Assembly: GCA_038503065.1 (NCBI GenBank)
Contig: JBCAMK010000008.1
Location: forward strand, 186,001-250,000
Source: Paragyromitra xinjiangensis
Lineage: Eukaryota > Ascomycota > Pezizomycetes > Pezizales > Discinaceae
Direction: 5' to 3'
Length of the DNA: 64,000 nucleotides
The first letter of the stretch is position 1; each line of letters starts with the position of its first letter. The notes under the pieces are model-generated. The model was not told the DNA's origin. It was given only the letters and a program-made list of their open reading frames with translations, and made no database searches. Made by a program: the position numbers and the translations under genes. This document shows positions 53,641 through 64,000 of the stretch, in pieces.

Positions 53641-54960
53641 TGGAGCGTTGGATTGATGGATGGGCTAAAGGTGGATGGACTAAAGGTGGATGGAAATGGG
53701 GTAATGATGTAAACGAACTTTACAATGTAACAGGGACTTAGGATAGGGTCGGTTTCGGGCTTGTATGTATATCTAACATACAGGGTTTTGACTGAAAAAA
53801 TTTGGTTTCTGTTTCTTTAGGGTTTTTCTTGGGATTGGTGTTTGTCTTCTTGTTTAAATGACATTTTCCTTTTGCCTTTCTTGTGAATCAATTTTTTTCT
53901 TTCTGCATGGGTATCGGAGCGGCTGGGTTTTCCTTCGGGTCCACGGCATTCTTCCCATAACATTAAATCACATTTTTAACCTTCGTCCTGGGCTGAGGAA
54001 ATGGAATTATCATCACAGTGCGGCTGAAACTCAATTCCCCCCCGTGCGGCTGAGGTGTGCGGTAGGAGTGCATACATGTAGGTAGTTGTTAGGTAGACTA
54101 CGGTCGAAGATAAAGTACCGGTAAGACAGCACGGCAGAAGTAAAACATGGGGATCCTGGTATTCGGATAAGCGTGCGTTCAAGGGTATTTAAGTTAGAGT
54201 GTTGCCTATAGTTCCTGGAAAAAGAAAGTGTGGGGTGAAATTTGGTTGTGGGGGTTGGGGTTGGGTTGTAGGGGATAGAATGACCGCGTGTGTGGCTTGG
54301 TTTGGGTTATGTGCTTTAGTGTGCTTGAATTATTGTGCTGAATAAGAGACGGTTTTGCGAGTTTTCTACTATCTTGCAGAGCCGGGAGCTGCTCGTGTGT
54401 TTTAGGAGTCCTGGGGTTCGGTGGGGTGGCTAGGAGGTTGACTTAAGTGTGGGGAGGGGGGGTGGTATTTGAAGGACGTTGGAGTTGAGGGGGCTAAAAA
54501 ATCTGAGTAAAGAGCTAAGGTAGGCTAAGGTGGACTTAGGTGTTGGGAGTATTGGCAGGGTGTAGAAGGATCTGAATGTAATAGATTAACAGCCTAAATC
54601 GGGTCATTTCCAATACATACTAGGATACATGTAAGTTGTAGGACCTACCTAGGGATATTTTCGTTGCTAGAAGCTTGGGGTGAACATTCAAAACACCACA
54701 CGAGGAGGATAGGTACAAAGAAGGTGATGCTCTTTGGTGGTGGTGGTCTTTCATCTTCGTAGGTGTGAGTAGAATAGTAGTCATGTGTTATCACTCGCTA
54801 GTTAGCGTGTCCCAAAGCAGAGTCAGCTGCTGTGTGGGCTATAAAGTCTAATTTTATCACTTTGTATATACTAGTAGATATATATGTGGTTAGGCACTTT
54901 TTTTTTAAATACGGGAAGGTCGTGGTTCGTGGTGGGTGCTGCTTCGTTCTTTCTTGTCTT
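53641..54960. other. 3' flank of the SUR7 gene and spacer
   Basis: No gene is supported. T/G-rich after 53800. TACATGTA palindromes occur at 54073-54080 and 54626-54633. Confidence 0.45.
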
Positions 54961-54963
54961 TTA

Positions 54964-55085
54964 TCATCATCATCACTACTACTACCACCAACAACACTAT
55001 CACCATCACCATCACCATCACCATCACCATTATCATTATCATCACCATCATCACCATCATCACCATCATCACCATCATTATCATC
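54964..55085. repeat. ATC/CAT trinucleotide microsatellite
   Basis: About 120 bp of imperfect ATC/ACC/ATT triplets with an internal hexamer section of CACCAT repeated about five times. Open frames across it on both strands (His-rich on plus, Asp/Gly-rich on minus) are by-products of the repeat. Confidence 0.9.
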
Positions 55086-55719
55086 ATTCACTAATTCTAG
55101 CCTCTAGTTTTATTCCCCGAACATGCTCTCCTTACGACCTCATTTCGTGCATCCTCTCCGCGTTGTGTTGCGGACCTCATTTATCCAGATAAGGCAGCGA
55201 CAAACAGCGTATTCAATGTTCTATACAAAACGAGCCGAAAAGAAAGAGGTGAAATATTATCTACCTTTACTCGACTAGCCAGAAACCTAATCTTGGTTAT
55301 TCGCATCAAGAGATCCATAATTCCTCCTCGACTGGACACTTATCTCTTGCTCCGCCCCGCCTGGCTCCTCTAAAAACCGAGCTTCGAAATAGGAACCCGG
55401 GCTATTTCATAGAGTTTATCCTGCGCATCGCTTTATCTGAGCGAAGACCTTCACTTAGCGTTTTTGAGCGTAAGGAGTACCACATTTAATCGACCTTCAT
55501 CAAACTCATACACATAACATTCAATAGATGCAGGCCCTACTCATAATACTGGTTGGTCTCTTCCACAAATAGCGCGAACGGAGCTGCAACGGACATAACA
55601 CATTTTGGAAAGTCGAGTCATTTGCCGGTCCTTCGAGCCTACAGCGAAACCATCCAAAATCTCCATCTAAGGTCATTGAAGCCACCGCACCGTTTATGGT
55701 ATCCACCCGCTATTTAATC
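55086..55719. other. Spacer without supported features
   Basis: Short frames only. It lies between the microsatellite and the hAT MITE. Confidence 0.4.
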
Positions 55720-56191
55720 TAGTGATGTCCACGAGCCTGTTCGAGACGAGCCCGGGGAAGAGCTCGAGCTGGCTCGGCTCGTGGCTATTAGGGCTCGCGG
55801 TGTTCGAGTTAAGTAGTTAGGCTCGAGCCCGGAGGGGCATTGGGGCACGGGGGACTTGAGCAGGCCCGGGAGGGAGTGACTATATGTGAGCAATGTTGAA
55901 ATTTTGTATGTTGAATCCCCTTACTAGTGTCATGATTTACTATATACAAATAAGAGAAACAAAGGATGCAGCAATACAACTAAGGTTCCTCCTCTATATC
56001 AGGTTTATTCCCATAGCAGCTCCAAAGCCTCACCACCCACCCACCCACCCAATCTATATATGATTAGTCAAGGCTCGAGCCCAAAGCTCGAGCTTCTAAA
56101 ATTGAGGCTCGAACAGGCTCGGCTCTTAGGTTCTTTGGCTCGTGTTGTTCGAGCCCAAGGCTCGAGCTGGCTCGGCTCGTGGACATCACTA
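55720..56191. mobile_element. 472-bp hAT-type MITE with 8-bp target duplication
   Basis: Ends TAGTGATGTCCACGAGCC at the left and its complement at the right, enclosing dense sub-terminal copies of CTCGAGC, GGCTCG and TTCGAG in both orientations. It is flanked by a perfect 8-bp direct repeat, ATTTAATC, at 55712-55719 and 56192-56199. The 8-bp duplication and the TAGTGATG-type end fit the hAT superfamily. There is no transposase, so it depends on an autonomous relative elsewhere. The perfect flanks suggest a fairly recent insertion. Confidence 0.9.
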
Positions 56192-58066
56192 ATTTAATCT
56201 GACTATGGTTTTCACCGGTGAGTCTGTACTAGTTCATACATGTACGCAGCAAGTGGACTAATCACGAAGGTACACGCAAGAAGTTCTATTGTCTACCAAC
56301 TCATCCAATGCTAACCTGTGATGGGCCTTCACATCACGCTAGAGACCGCAGCGCTACCCTTCCCTGAGAGCCGATAGTGAAAATGAGAGTAGTCGCAATC
56401 GTACCTACTAAAGCTGTGAGGGCAGAATTATTGTGGATTAGACTTGAGACCTCATAAAGGGCCACCTCATTGTTTGTCAGCATAAAGAAAGAAAGAAGAG
56501 AAACCGTGCAGAAGCATTACCAAATTTTCGGGGCTTTGCGAGCCCTGAGAATCACCAATTTCGCTTATTGAAGAACCGGTTTTCACTAGCGGAGGGTTCC
56601 CGGATGTCTATTACACAGGTTTATAAAGTTAGTATAGGGTAGTATTCCTTGACCGATAGGTATTTACCTTAGTAACCTCTCGCTCTATTTTCCGTATAAG
56701 GATGCGCCCCGCTACCACGAGAACTCTGAAATATTTGAGACGGTAAAGAGGTTCCTGCCTGCAAGGCTGCAAAGTAAGATATTCTTACTCAGGTCTAGGC
56801 CTGCTAGTGCTACACGCCTCAACGTTTGGGAACTAAGAAAACTGCCTTCTAATTAATTAAAGAATTAGTAACACGCACTATTCCAAGGGGATCAAGGGCT
56901 TCAGTATTTACGTCCACCAGTCATCCATCTCTTCGATTCTAACAGATCTCATTCCGCTGAGTGCCGGTCAGCCACGGCGATATTGGTCATACCCCCATCT
57001 ACCGAGAGCTCCGGAAGATCCTCAGCTATGGGCTTAGCACCCATCCCTATCGCCAGCCGTCTCTAGTCCTAGCAAGTGGTCAGACTGTCGGGTCTGTGGT
57101 GCAAGGCGAGGTAAGGAATTAGGGAGTTGGAAGAGTGAACTGCTATCTGGATCCGACGTATCGCTTACAAACATGGGCAGAAACATGTGCAGAAACATGA
57201 ACAATACACCTAGAGCGGCGTGAAGTATACCCCCACGAGAAGGCGGACAATAATATTGTTGCATGTTTAGGAGCGACATAATTGGCCGGGCCAATATCGC
57301 TCTTTCATACGTCTCAACTGGCTTTCTACTGAGAAAGGTTCTCCAGGCTCATACAGCATGGTTAAGAGGAAGTAGAGGAAATTTGGTGTTTTATATGGCT
57401 TGTGATTCAAAGCTATCAGGGCACATTACAGTCATAACATTCAGAATGGGCGTACCTGGAAGACTCCATGCTAGACTCTCAGTGTGTTTCTTTCGCTCAT
57501 ATACTTGCCTATTTACTTTGAAATAGTCATCATTAAGATAGTGCTGTTTATAGGATAAATTTTAAAATTGGAGGGTAGGCGGGTTTCAGGCTACCGTCCA
57601 ACGTAAGTTGGAGCAGGGGAATCCATCGCGAGTGATATCCAATGAAGATAAGAAATACATGAGGGCTGCCAAGAACCGATGACGTTACTCCAAGGCTTCC
57701 AACTGGATACGAATACGATCTCGTTTAGCGATTAATTCACGTTGGCACGAACTGTAAGGCCATACAATAACTATCCATCTATCTACATACATCTCTGTCT
57801 TCTCATCTGTTTGCTTGTCATCCAAGAACTGTCTTTCTCCCATCGATATCGATATCCTCCTTCTCTCGTCAGCACTGTCTGTCTCTTGTGTTCACTAATT
57901 TACTATTTGAGACAACACTTCCGTGCAACGTTACACCTCCACGCACGACGCGACTTCCCAGAACCCTCCGTGACTGAGCTGTAAGCTCTCCCTCTCCCCT
58001 ACTTACCCACCACTATGACAGCTCTCTAACATCAACTTCTCAACACAACAGTGATCCTACTACACC
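56192..58066. other. 1.9-kb spacer upstream of Rad2
   Basis: No supported gene. A TACATGTA palindrome lies at 56237-56244. The 250 bp before 58067 are C/T-rich, with a possible leader intron (GTAAGCTC near 57981 to CAACAG near 58050), which would make the true promoter lie near 57700-57900. That is inference. Confidence 0.4.
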
Positions 58067-61000
58067 ATGGGTGTAACAGGCCTCTGGACCATCGTCCAGC
58101 CCTGCGCCCGACCCGTCAAGCTCGAAACTCTAGCTCGGAAACGCCTTGCTGTCGACGCTTCCATCTGGATCTACCAATTCCTCAAAGCTGTCCGTGACAA
58201 AGAAGGCCACGCGCTCCGCAACTCCCACGTCATCGGCTTCTTCCGCAGGATCTGTAAACTCCTGTTCCACGGGATCAAACCAGTGTTTGTGTTCGATGGT
58301 GGAGCTCCAGTGCTAAAACGCCAGACTATCGCGGGACGAAAATCACGTCGAGAAGGGCGACGGGAAGATGCAAGGAGGACGGCAGCAAGGATCCTAGCAC
58401 TCCAAGTCCAACGGGAAGCTGACCAGGAAGCTGCGAGGAGGAAAAGGCGAGTTGAGACAGGTCGACGAGATGAGGAAGAGGAGGTTATCCCTGATGATGT
58501 CGTGTATGTCGACGAATTACTCCAGACTCCAGAACAGATCAAACGGAACCGTCGCGGGGGCTTTAGGAAAACCGATCCCTACCATCTCCCTGACCTCGAC
58601 GACTCCCTTCAAAACATGGGCCAGCCAAACGACCCACGCATCATGTCCACCGAGGAACTCGAAGAATACGCACGTCAATTCCGAGGCGGCGAGGAAATGA
58701 GTGTCTATGATTTTTCCAAGATAGACTTCGACTCCCCGTTCTTTTGCTCGCTGCCAGCTGCAGACCAATACAACATCCTTAACGCCGCAAGACTACGGAG
58801 TAGGCTGCGAATGGGACTTAGTAAAGAACAGCTCGACGCAATGTTCCCGAACCGTCTTGACTTCTCGAAATTCCAAATCGAACGAGTCAGGGAGCGGAAC
58901 GAGCTGACCCAACGACTCATGAACCTCAACGGCATGAACGACGTAAACACACTCGACATCAGTCGTGTCGCCGGCGAAAAAGGACGCGAATACGTCCTCG
59001 TTCGGAACGAAGGCGTAGAAGGAGGCTGGGCCCTCGGTGTCGTCGGACAGAAGGGCGAGCGTGAGGGCGAGAAAGAAAAACCAATCGTTCTAGATACCAC
59101 CGACAAGACACCCGACGAAGATGAAGTCTGGGAGGACGAAGAAGATTTCGAGGATGTCCCTATTGAGGGTTTAAACAGACTACCTACTATTCAGGTTGAC
59201 TGGGACGCACGCGACGAGTTTGAAGATCGCGAGGACTATAATCTCCTTGATGATGCAGAAGCGCAGATGATGCGACGCGCGCTCTACGAGAGTCGACGAG
59301 AGGCGTTCGGCAGCGGCAACACAAGGGGGTCGCCATCAAGAACAAACGAAAAACAAAAGCGTCCAATAAATAATTCTAACCCGTTATTCCTCGGTGCAGA
59401 CGAAGAAGACGACGAAGAATATTATAGAAACCCTGGGTTATCTACTCCTATAGATGATCCAGATTCAGACTACGAAGGCAAATACCCACACGACGATGTA
59501 GTGCTCCATGAAGCCATCCGAATATCTCTTGAAGTTCCTGGAGCTGCGAGCAGTAGTCATTACGAAAATGAGTATAGAGCAAATGATGTCTTCATCGGGC
59601 GAGACCTTAGCGATATCGCTGAAGAAGAAGAAGACGAAGAGGAGGAAGAGGAAGAAGAGGATGACGACGACGATGAAGAGATCATTGGTAAAGGTAAAGG
59701 TAAAGCAATCGAACGACGGCCACTAAATACAAGAGAATTCGTCGCAATTGCACCCAAGCCGGCAGGTCTCACAACCAATGATCACAATTTCCAAAAAGCA
59801 ATCGAAGAGTCGAAACGAGCGCAGAATATTAAGCCTAGTGACTCTGGCTACAATAAACCAGGACAAAGTAGTAAAGAAAGCCCTTCGATAGCTCCAGCGC
59901 CAACATCTTCAAATCCATTTGGAGGGTTGCTGCCGTTTGAGTCGTTGAACTTGAGTGGCAGTAAGAGTTTCCTGACGAAGAAGAAAGTCCCGGAGGAGAA
60001 AGACGAGGCAAAACCAAGCGAGCCGAAGCTAAAGCAGAAGGAGAAGGAATGTGCAAGAGAAAATCCAGACGAAGAGTCATTGCCGTTGCCACCATGGTTT
60101 GTAGGTGGTGGAGACACAAGTGATCTAAAAGAGAAAATGGAAAAAGCGAATCGTGAGAAAGAAGATTTTATCCGAGAGAAAGAAGCAGATCAGGAAAGGA
60201 TAAGGATCGAGAGGGAGGAGATGAAAAGGAGAGAGAAAGAAAACGCCATCATGGTTGAGTCTGATGATGAAGATGATGTGGTTATGGTGGATGGACCACT
60301 AAGCAAAGATAGAGTAAAGACAATGGATGATGTGGCAGATAGGGTGAGAGCTATGCCACCGAAGACGGTGCCCGAGGAAGCTCTGTTAAAAGAAGGCGGT
60401 GGGATAGCAGGGTCGAGACTAGAGTCACTAAAGTCGACAATAGGGAAGGGGATTGATGTTGAAGATAGTGATGAAGAGCTGGAGTGGGAGGAAAGTGACT
60501 ACGAAGGCGCCGCTGCGTCAAAGAAGCTATCGAAATCACCACAGACGGACCTAACCTCTACCGAAAAGACTACTACCCCACGCCCCGACATGGATTCCAT
60601 GATGCCTGCAGACTCACCTCCACCACCAGATTTCGACGAACCCGATTTCCCACGCGATGCAACACCTCCCTTCGATGATGAGGAAGAAAACCCCTACTCT
60701 GACCCTGAAGACGCTGAGTTGTTGAATCAACTCGCCGCTGAACACTCTGAGCACGCTCGCTTTGCCGCTGAGCTCAATAACCGTCCTGAATCTCACTCTA
60801 AAGAAGACTTCGAGCGTGAACTCAAAGCCCTCCGCGCGCAACAAGCTAAAGACCGGCGTGACGCTGACGAAGTCACCACCGTCATGATCCAAGAATGTCA
60901 ACAGCTTCTGAAACTCTTCGGGATCCCATACATCACCGCACCCATGGAAGCCGAAGCTCAGTGCGCGGAGTTGGTCCATCTTGGGCTCGTGGATGGGATC

Positions 61001-61973
61001 GTCACGGATGATAGCGATACATTTTTGTTCGGTGGGACGAGGGTGTATAAGAATATGTTCAACCAGGCGAAGTTTGTGGAGTGCTATCTCGCGAGTGATC
61101 TTGAGAAGGAGTTCAGTCTAGATAGGAAGAATTTGATTAGGGTTGCACATCTGCTGGGAAGTGATTATACGGAGGGGCTACCGAGTGTGGGACCTGTTAC
61201 GGCGTTGGAGCTGCTTGTAGAGTTTTCCGGCGAGGATGGGCTGGAGGAGTTTAAAGATTGGTGGACGGCCGTACAGCAAGGTGTATCAAAGCCTATAGAC
61301 GACGGCAAGAATAAGTTTCGGAAGAAATTCGTAAGTCCCCCTATTTACCGCTACTTCACGCCCATACTAACTCATCCCCCAGCGCAAAAACGCGACTAAG
61401 CTCTTCCTTCCACCCTCTTTTCCTGACACTCGCGTCGACGAAGCCTACCTCAATCCAGAAGTTGATAAAGACCCTTCTGCTTTCGAATGGGGTGTGCCTG
61501 ACCTCGCTGGCCTCCGCGATTTCCTCATGGCAACTGTCGGCTGGTCGCAGGACCGCACCGATGAGGTTCTAGTTCCGGTCGTACGGGACATGAATCAGAA
61601 GCAAGCAGAGGGTACACAGAGTAATATCACGCATTTTTTCGAAGGTAGCACAGGAGCGGGCGCGTTTGCACCGAAGAAGAAGGTCGAGAATAAGAGCAAA
61701 AGGATGGAGAAGGCAATGTTAAGCCTACATGAGCAAGCTCTGAAGAAGCGAAAAGGAGCACCAGACCAGGATGACGAAGAGATGGAAGAGGAACTACAGG
61801 AACCGAAGTCGAAGAGGGTGAAGAAGACAAAGCCAAGAGCGAAGAGGAAGGCGAGAGCTTCTCCGGTAGATGATGAAGATGATGGATATCGGGATGAAGA
61901 TGAAGGTTCCTCGTCTCAGCATGCGGTAAAGAGACGGAAGATAGCTGTGAGGAAGAGTGTGCGGAAGAATTAG
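58067..61973 (+). CDS. rad2: DNA repair endonuclease Rad2/XPG (Rad13)
   Basis: Structure-specific 3' incision nuclease of nucleotide excision repair. Two exons, 58067-61330 and 61383-61973, give 1284 aa, a normal family length. The N-terminal nuclease half starts MGVTGLWTIVQPCARPVKLE; catalytic Asp residues D30 (VDASIWIY) and D77 (VFVFDGGAP) sit at the conserved numbering. A long acidic spacer, with two Glu/Asp runs and several short acidic helices expected to contact TFIIH, separates it from the internal nuclease half near 937-1060: PYITAPMEAEAQCAEL, GIVTDDSDTFLFG, GSDYTEGLPSVGP. The C-terminus has a PCNA-binding box, QSNITHFF, at about 1167-1174 and basic clusters such as KRRKIAVRKSVRKN that can serve as nuclear signals. 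The single intron interrupts the helix-hairpin-helix region. Confidence 0.97.
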
Positions 61974-62531
61974 TGTTGGGAAATCTTATAGACTTATGCT
62001 GTTTATTGCACGTTAGTGATGTTCTCTGATTTATGGAATATGGCATGTCCTTTTAGGCGTTTAAATCGTATGTTTTGGATCATCTAGGTGTTATTACGTC
62101 GAAGACGGAGGTTGATGTCCCAAATATCTGCCAGACAGGAAGCTCCACTATGTATGTCACAAAATACCCGATAGTTCTGGAACCTTCTATACAAGACCAG
62201 CAAAGGAGCCTATCAGAGTGCGATATGCTAATAGACGAGTGATTTTCTATGACGATTTGTGTGACATTGTCTCGTAAGCGACGTGAACTCTATCATTCAC
62301 CATTCTCAATTTTTTCCTGACTTTCCTTACCCCTTCTCTTAGCTCACACCTTTGCTTACGGCACCTGCCCGAGTACTAACCGTGGCACGATTTTGCGGAA
62401 AGCTTTTGCTTCTTCTACCGGACGTCGACTACCCTCAGGCCTAAGAATTATAAGCCCTCAATTTACGTAATAGGCAAGCGCCCCAGACACTCGATTTCTA
62501 ATGGTTCATTTGCCTGTCATTCACCTTCATA
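61974..62531. other. 3' flank of Rad2
   Basis: No gene is supported between the Rad2 stop and the MITE at 62532. Confidence 0.45.
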
Positions 62532-62769
62532 CCGTAGAAGCTGGATAAATACAGACCGTTGCCAAGAGGGTGGCGTCTGGAGTACTATATCAATTAAAGA
62601 GAAAAGCATACGAGTTGGGGGTCTTTCTCTGTGAACGGACCTCAACAGCCTCAGCTTAGCCGTCTCTCTTCCTCCTTGTGTACCAGTTTTCTGTTATAAA
62701 TCACTTAGAGAGGTATAACGTAGTAAGCCCACCTCTTGGCAACGGTCTGTATCTATCTAGCTTCTACGG
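62532..62769. mobile_element. 238-bp Tc1/mariner-type MITE
   Basis: Inverted ends of about 42 bp: left CCGTAGAAGCTGGATAAATA, right its near-complement, flanked by TA at 62530-62531 and 62770-62771. Its first eight bases are the same as those of the nested element at 9659-9886. The interior is non-coding. Confidence 0.85.
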
Positions 62770-63772
62770 TAAGATCTTACTTGATCCATGCATAACTGTC
62801 TACAATAGATGGTCACACAGAGCCAAGATAAACTGGGCCATTCTGAATCAAGGCCTCCAACCCAAAATTTAAGCCACATTTATTTAACTCCAGTTCAAGA
62901 TGAAAGGAGACCTCAGCTTCAGTGATCAGCTCCAGATTATGTATTCCCCCTGCTCGATAGAAAGACCCCGTTTAAGGCATGCGATCCTGTATTTTCCTTT
63001 TCCTCCAAGTCACGTGTCTCGCCTTTCGTATTTTTTTGCTCTATCTAGAATGAACAGCGCTCCCTCAAACATAGTTCATTACGCCCATTACGCCCATATT
63101 TATTTTGACCTCCCACACAACCGTCTCCTGTTGATAGCTAATACAGTGTGCAAGCTAATTGTCAGAAAAGCTTACTCCATAACATATTGGATTTAGTTAT
63201 TCTCTCATTTAGCCCGGGCCTTATTCTTTCCTATTGCATACATCATACAACATTTATTAGAGGATATAGACACATTCTTTCATATGCCCGCATTATATGG
63301 CTATTCTTTAGGCCTCTTCAGTCTTTCCCATTATCGGGTATCTTAGCCTCCACGAAGGCTTTCGGGGGATGTTCCGGATATATCGAAGCAGGAAATGGCC
63401 GAAACTCAGGCTAACTGCATCTATAATCCGAATTAAGCAGGGTCTTTAGGGGTGCGGAAAGCAGCCCGTATCACATGAAGATTAACGATTACAAACCCTG
63501 GGGCGCTCGTGCCACCAAAGACAACTGGTTTTAATTGGGTAGTCTTCCGAACTGTGTTAAGCATGTATGGCCAACGGGAGCAGAGAGAATAAGTGAGCGC
63601 GAGAAATGGTATTCCAGATGAGCACGATACTTTATAGTTTTATCCTAGATGGATCAGGGAAATAATGATTCAAAAACTAAATAAATACTAGTATAAACAT
63701 AGGCTATCTACTTTCCATAACGCCATCACATACTCTGATAAAAATACTCTATGATCCAACTACTCCGCTTCT
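62770..63772. other. Spacer between the MITE and the right-edge gene
   Basis: Only short frames and nothing recognisable. The right end is the 3' flank of the partial minus-strand gene. Confidence 0.4.
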
Positions 63773-64000
63773 CTATCGATTCGTTGACCCCGACCCCGCC
63801 GATGCCACCCTTACATGACCTTCCTCAACATCAATAACCCTCGTTTCCGGGGTTTTTGGTGTTTGCACCGAGTTGCTAGATACCATGCACTGTTCACTTT
63901 CATTATCCGTCGTAGCCAGGCCATCAGAATAGCTTCTGGCAGTAGGCGAAAGATATTGAAGTGGATATGGGTTCGCGTTGTCGTCGCTTGAACTCGGGTT
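63773..64000 (-). CDS. C-terminal end of a gene entering from the right (partial)
   Basis: The minus strand is open from the window edge to a TAG at 63773, 75 codons. The text is Ser/Asn-rich, then reads VQTPKTPETRVIDVEEGHVR and VASAGSGSTNR. The composition looks like a hydrophilic protein tail. It has no start in the window, so the family cannot be named. The open frame and codon choice favour a true terminal exon. Confidence 0.5.
   Translation of the reverse strand, partial: NPSSSDDNANPYPLQYLSPTARSYSDGLATTDNESEQCMVSSNSVQTPKTPETRVIDVEEGHVRVASAGSGSTNR

Noticed and set aside
54798..55192. Asp/Gly-rich and His-rich open frames
   Set aside because: Produced by the trinucleotide microsatellite; no start context or flanking coding signal.
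1..64000. CRISPR array, operons, bacterial elements or rRNA genes
   Set aside because: No regularly spaced direct repeats, no co-directional gene clusters, and no rRNA sequence found. Gene structure is eukaryotic throughout.

Overview
The window is nuclear DNA from a filamentous ascomycete. Protein genes are split by short introns (about 45-190 nt) with GT..AG ends and CTAAC-like branch sites. Recognisable genes are typical of Pezizomycotina: a PPZ-type phosphatase, an eisosome Pil1/Lsp1 protein, a SUR7/PalI protein, Spc7/KNL1, a fungal Hsp70-like ATPase, a DUF1769/UPF0590 protein and Rad2/XPG. The intron-rich Hsp70-like gene and the many small transposon relics would fit an early-diverging class such as Pezizomycetes, but the sequence alone does not settle the species.

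Layout. 1-25 kb is mostly ordinary gene space: PPZ phosphatase (-, 1041-2862), a TPR-SET protein with a one-base frame break (-, 6670-9031), a nested pair of TA-flanked MITEs (9288-10081), the Pil1/Lsp1 gene (-, 13806-15304) followed in the same frame by a 763-codon open frame (11514-13805), an unassigned 232-aa protein (+, 16765), the NatC subunit Naa38 (+, 18044), ribosomal protein uS17/RPS11 (-, 19071-19794) divergent from kinetochore Spc7 (+, 20242-25151), then an intron-bearing tRNA-Thr(AGU) (-, 25780-25859). 26-38 kb is an accessory island. It holds at least four decayed, partly rearranged copies of one gene family that I read as a tyrosine-recombinase-like (DUF3435/FluG-type) relic, two hairpin MITEs, long gene-free stretches and one small Cys-rich gene (33914-34200). 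38-50 kb returns to genes: a DUF1769 protein (+), two diverged tandem paralogs of an unnamed coiled-coil family (-), an 11-exon Hsp70-like ATPase (+), a MITE next to a retrotransposon zinc-knuckle scrap, and methionine aminopeptidase 1 (-). 50-64 kb has large spacers, a SUR7-family membrane protein (+), a hAT-type MITE with a perfect 8-bp target duplication, the Rad2/XPG nuclease (+), another MITE, and the C-terminal end of a gene entering from the right (-).

Functional links are few, as expected in a eukaryote. Pil1/Lsp1 and SUR7 proteins both belong to eisosome/MCC plasma-membrane domains, and Naa38 and MetAP1 both act on nascent N-termini, but the members of each pair are far apart and nothing shows co-regulation. 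The points most worth following are: the single in-frame TGA between the Pil1 BAR region and a very long clean open frame; the multi-copy recombinase-like relics with conserved intron positions; the unnamed paralog pair; and at least six small transposon relics whose ends and target duplications can be read directly.
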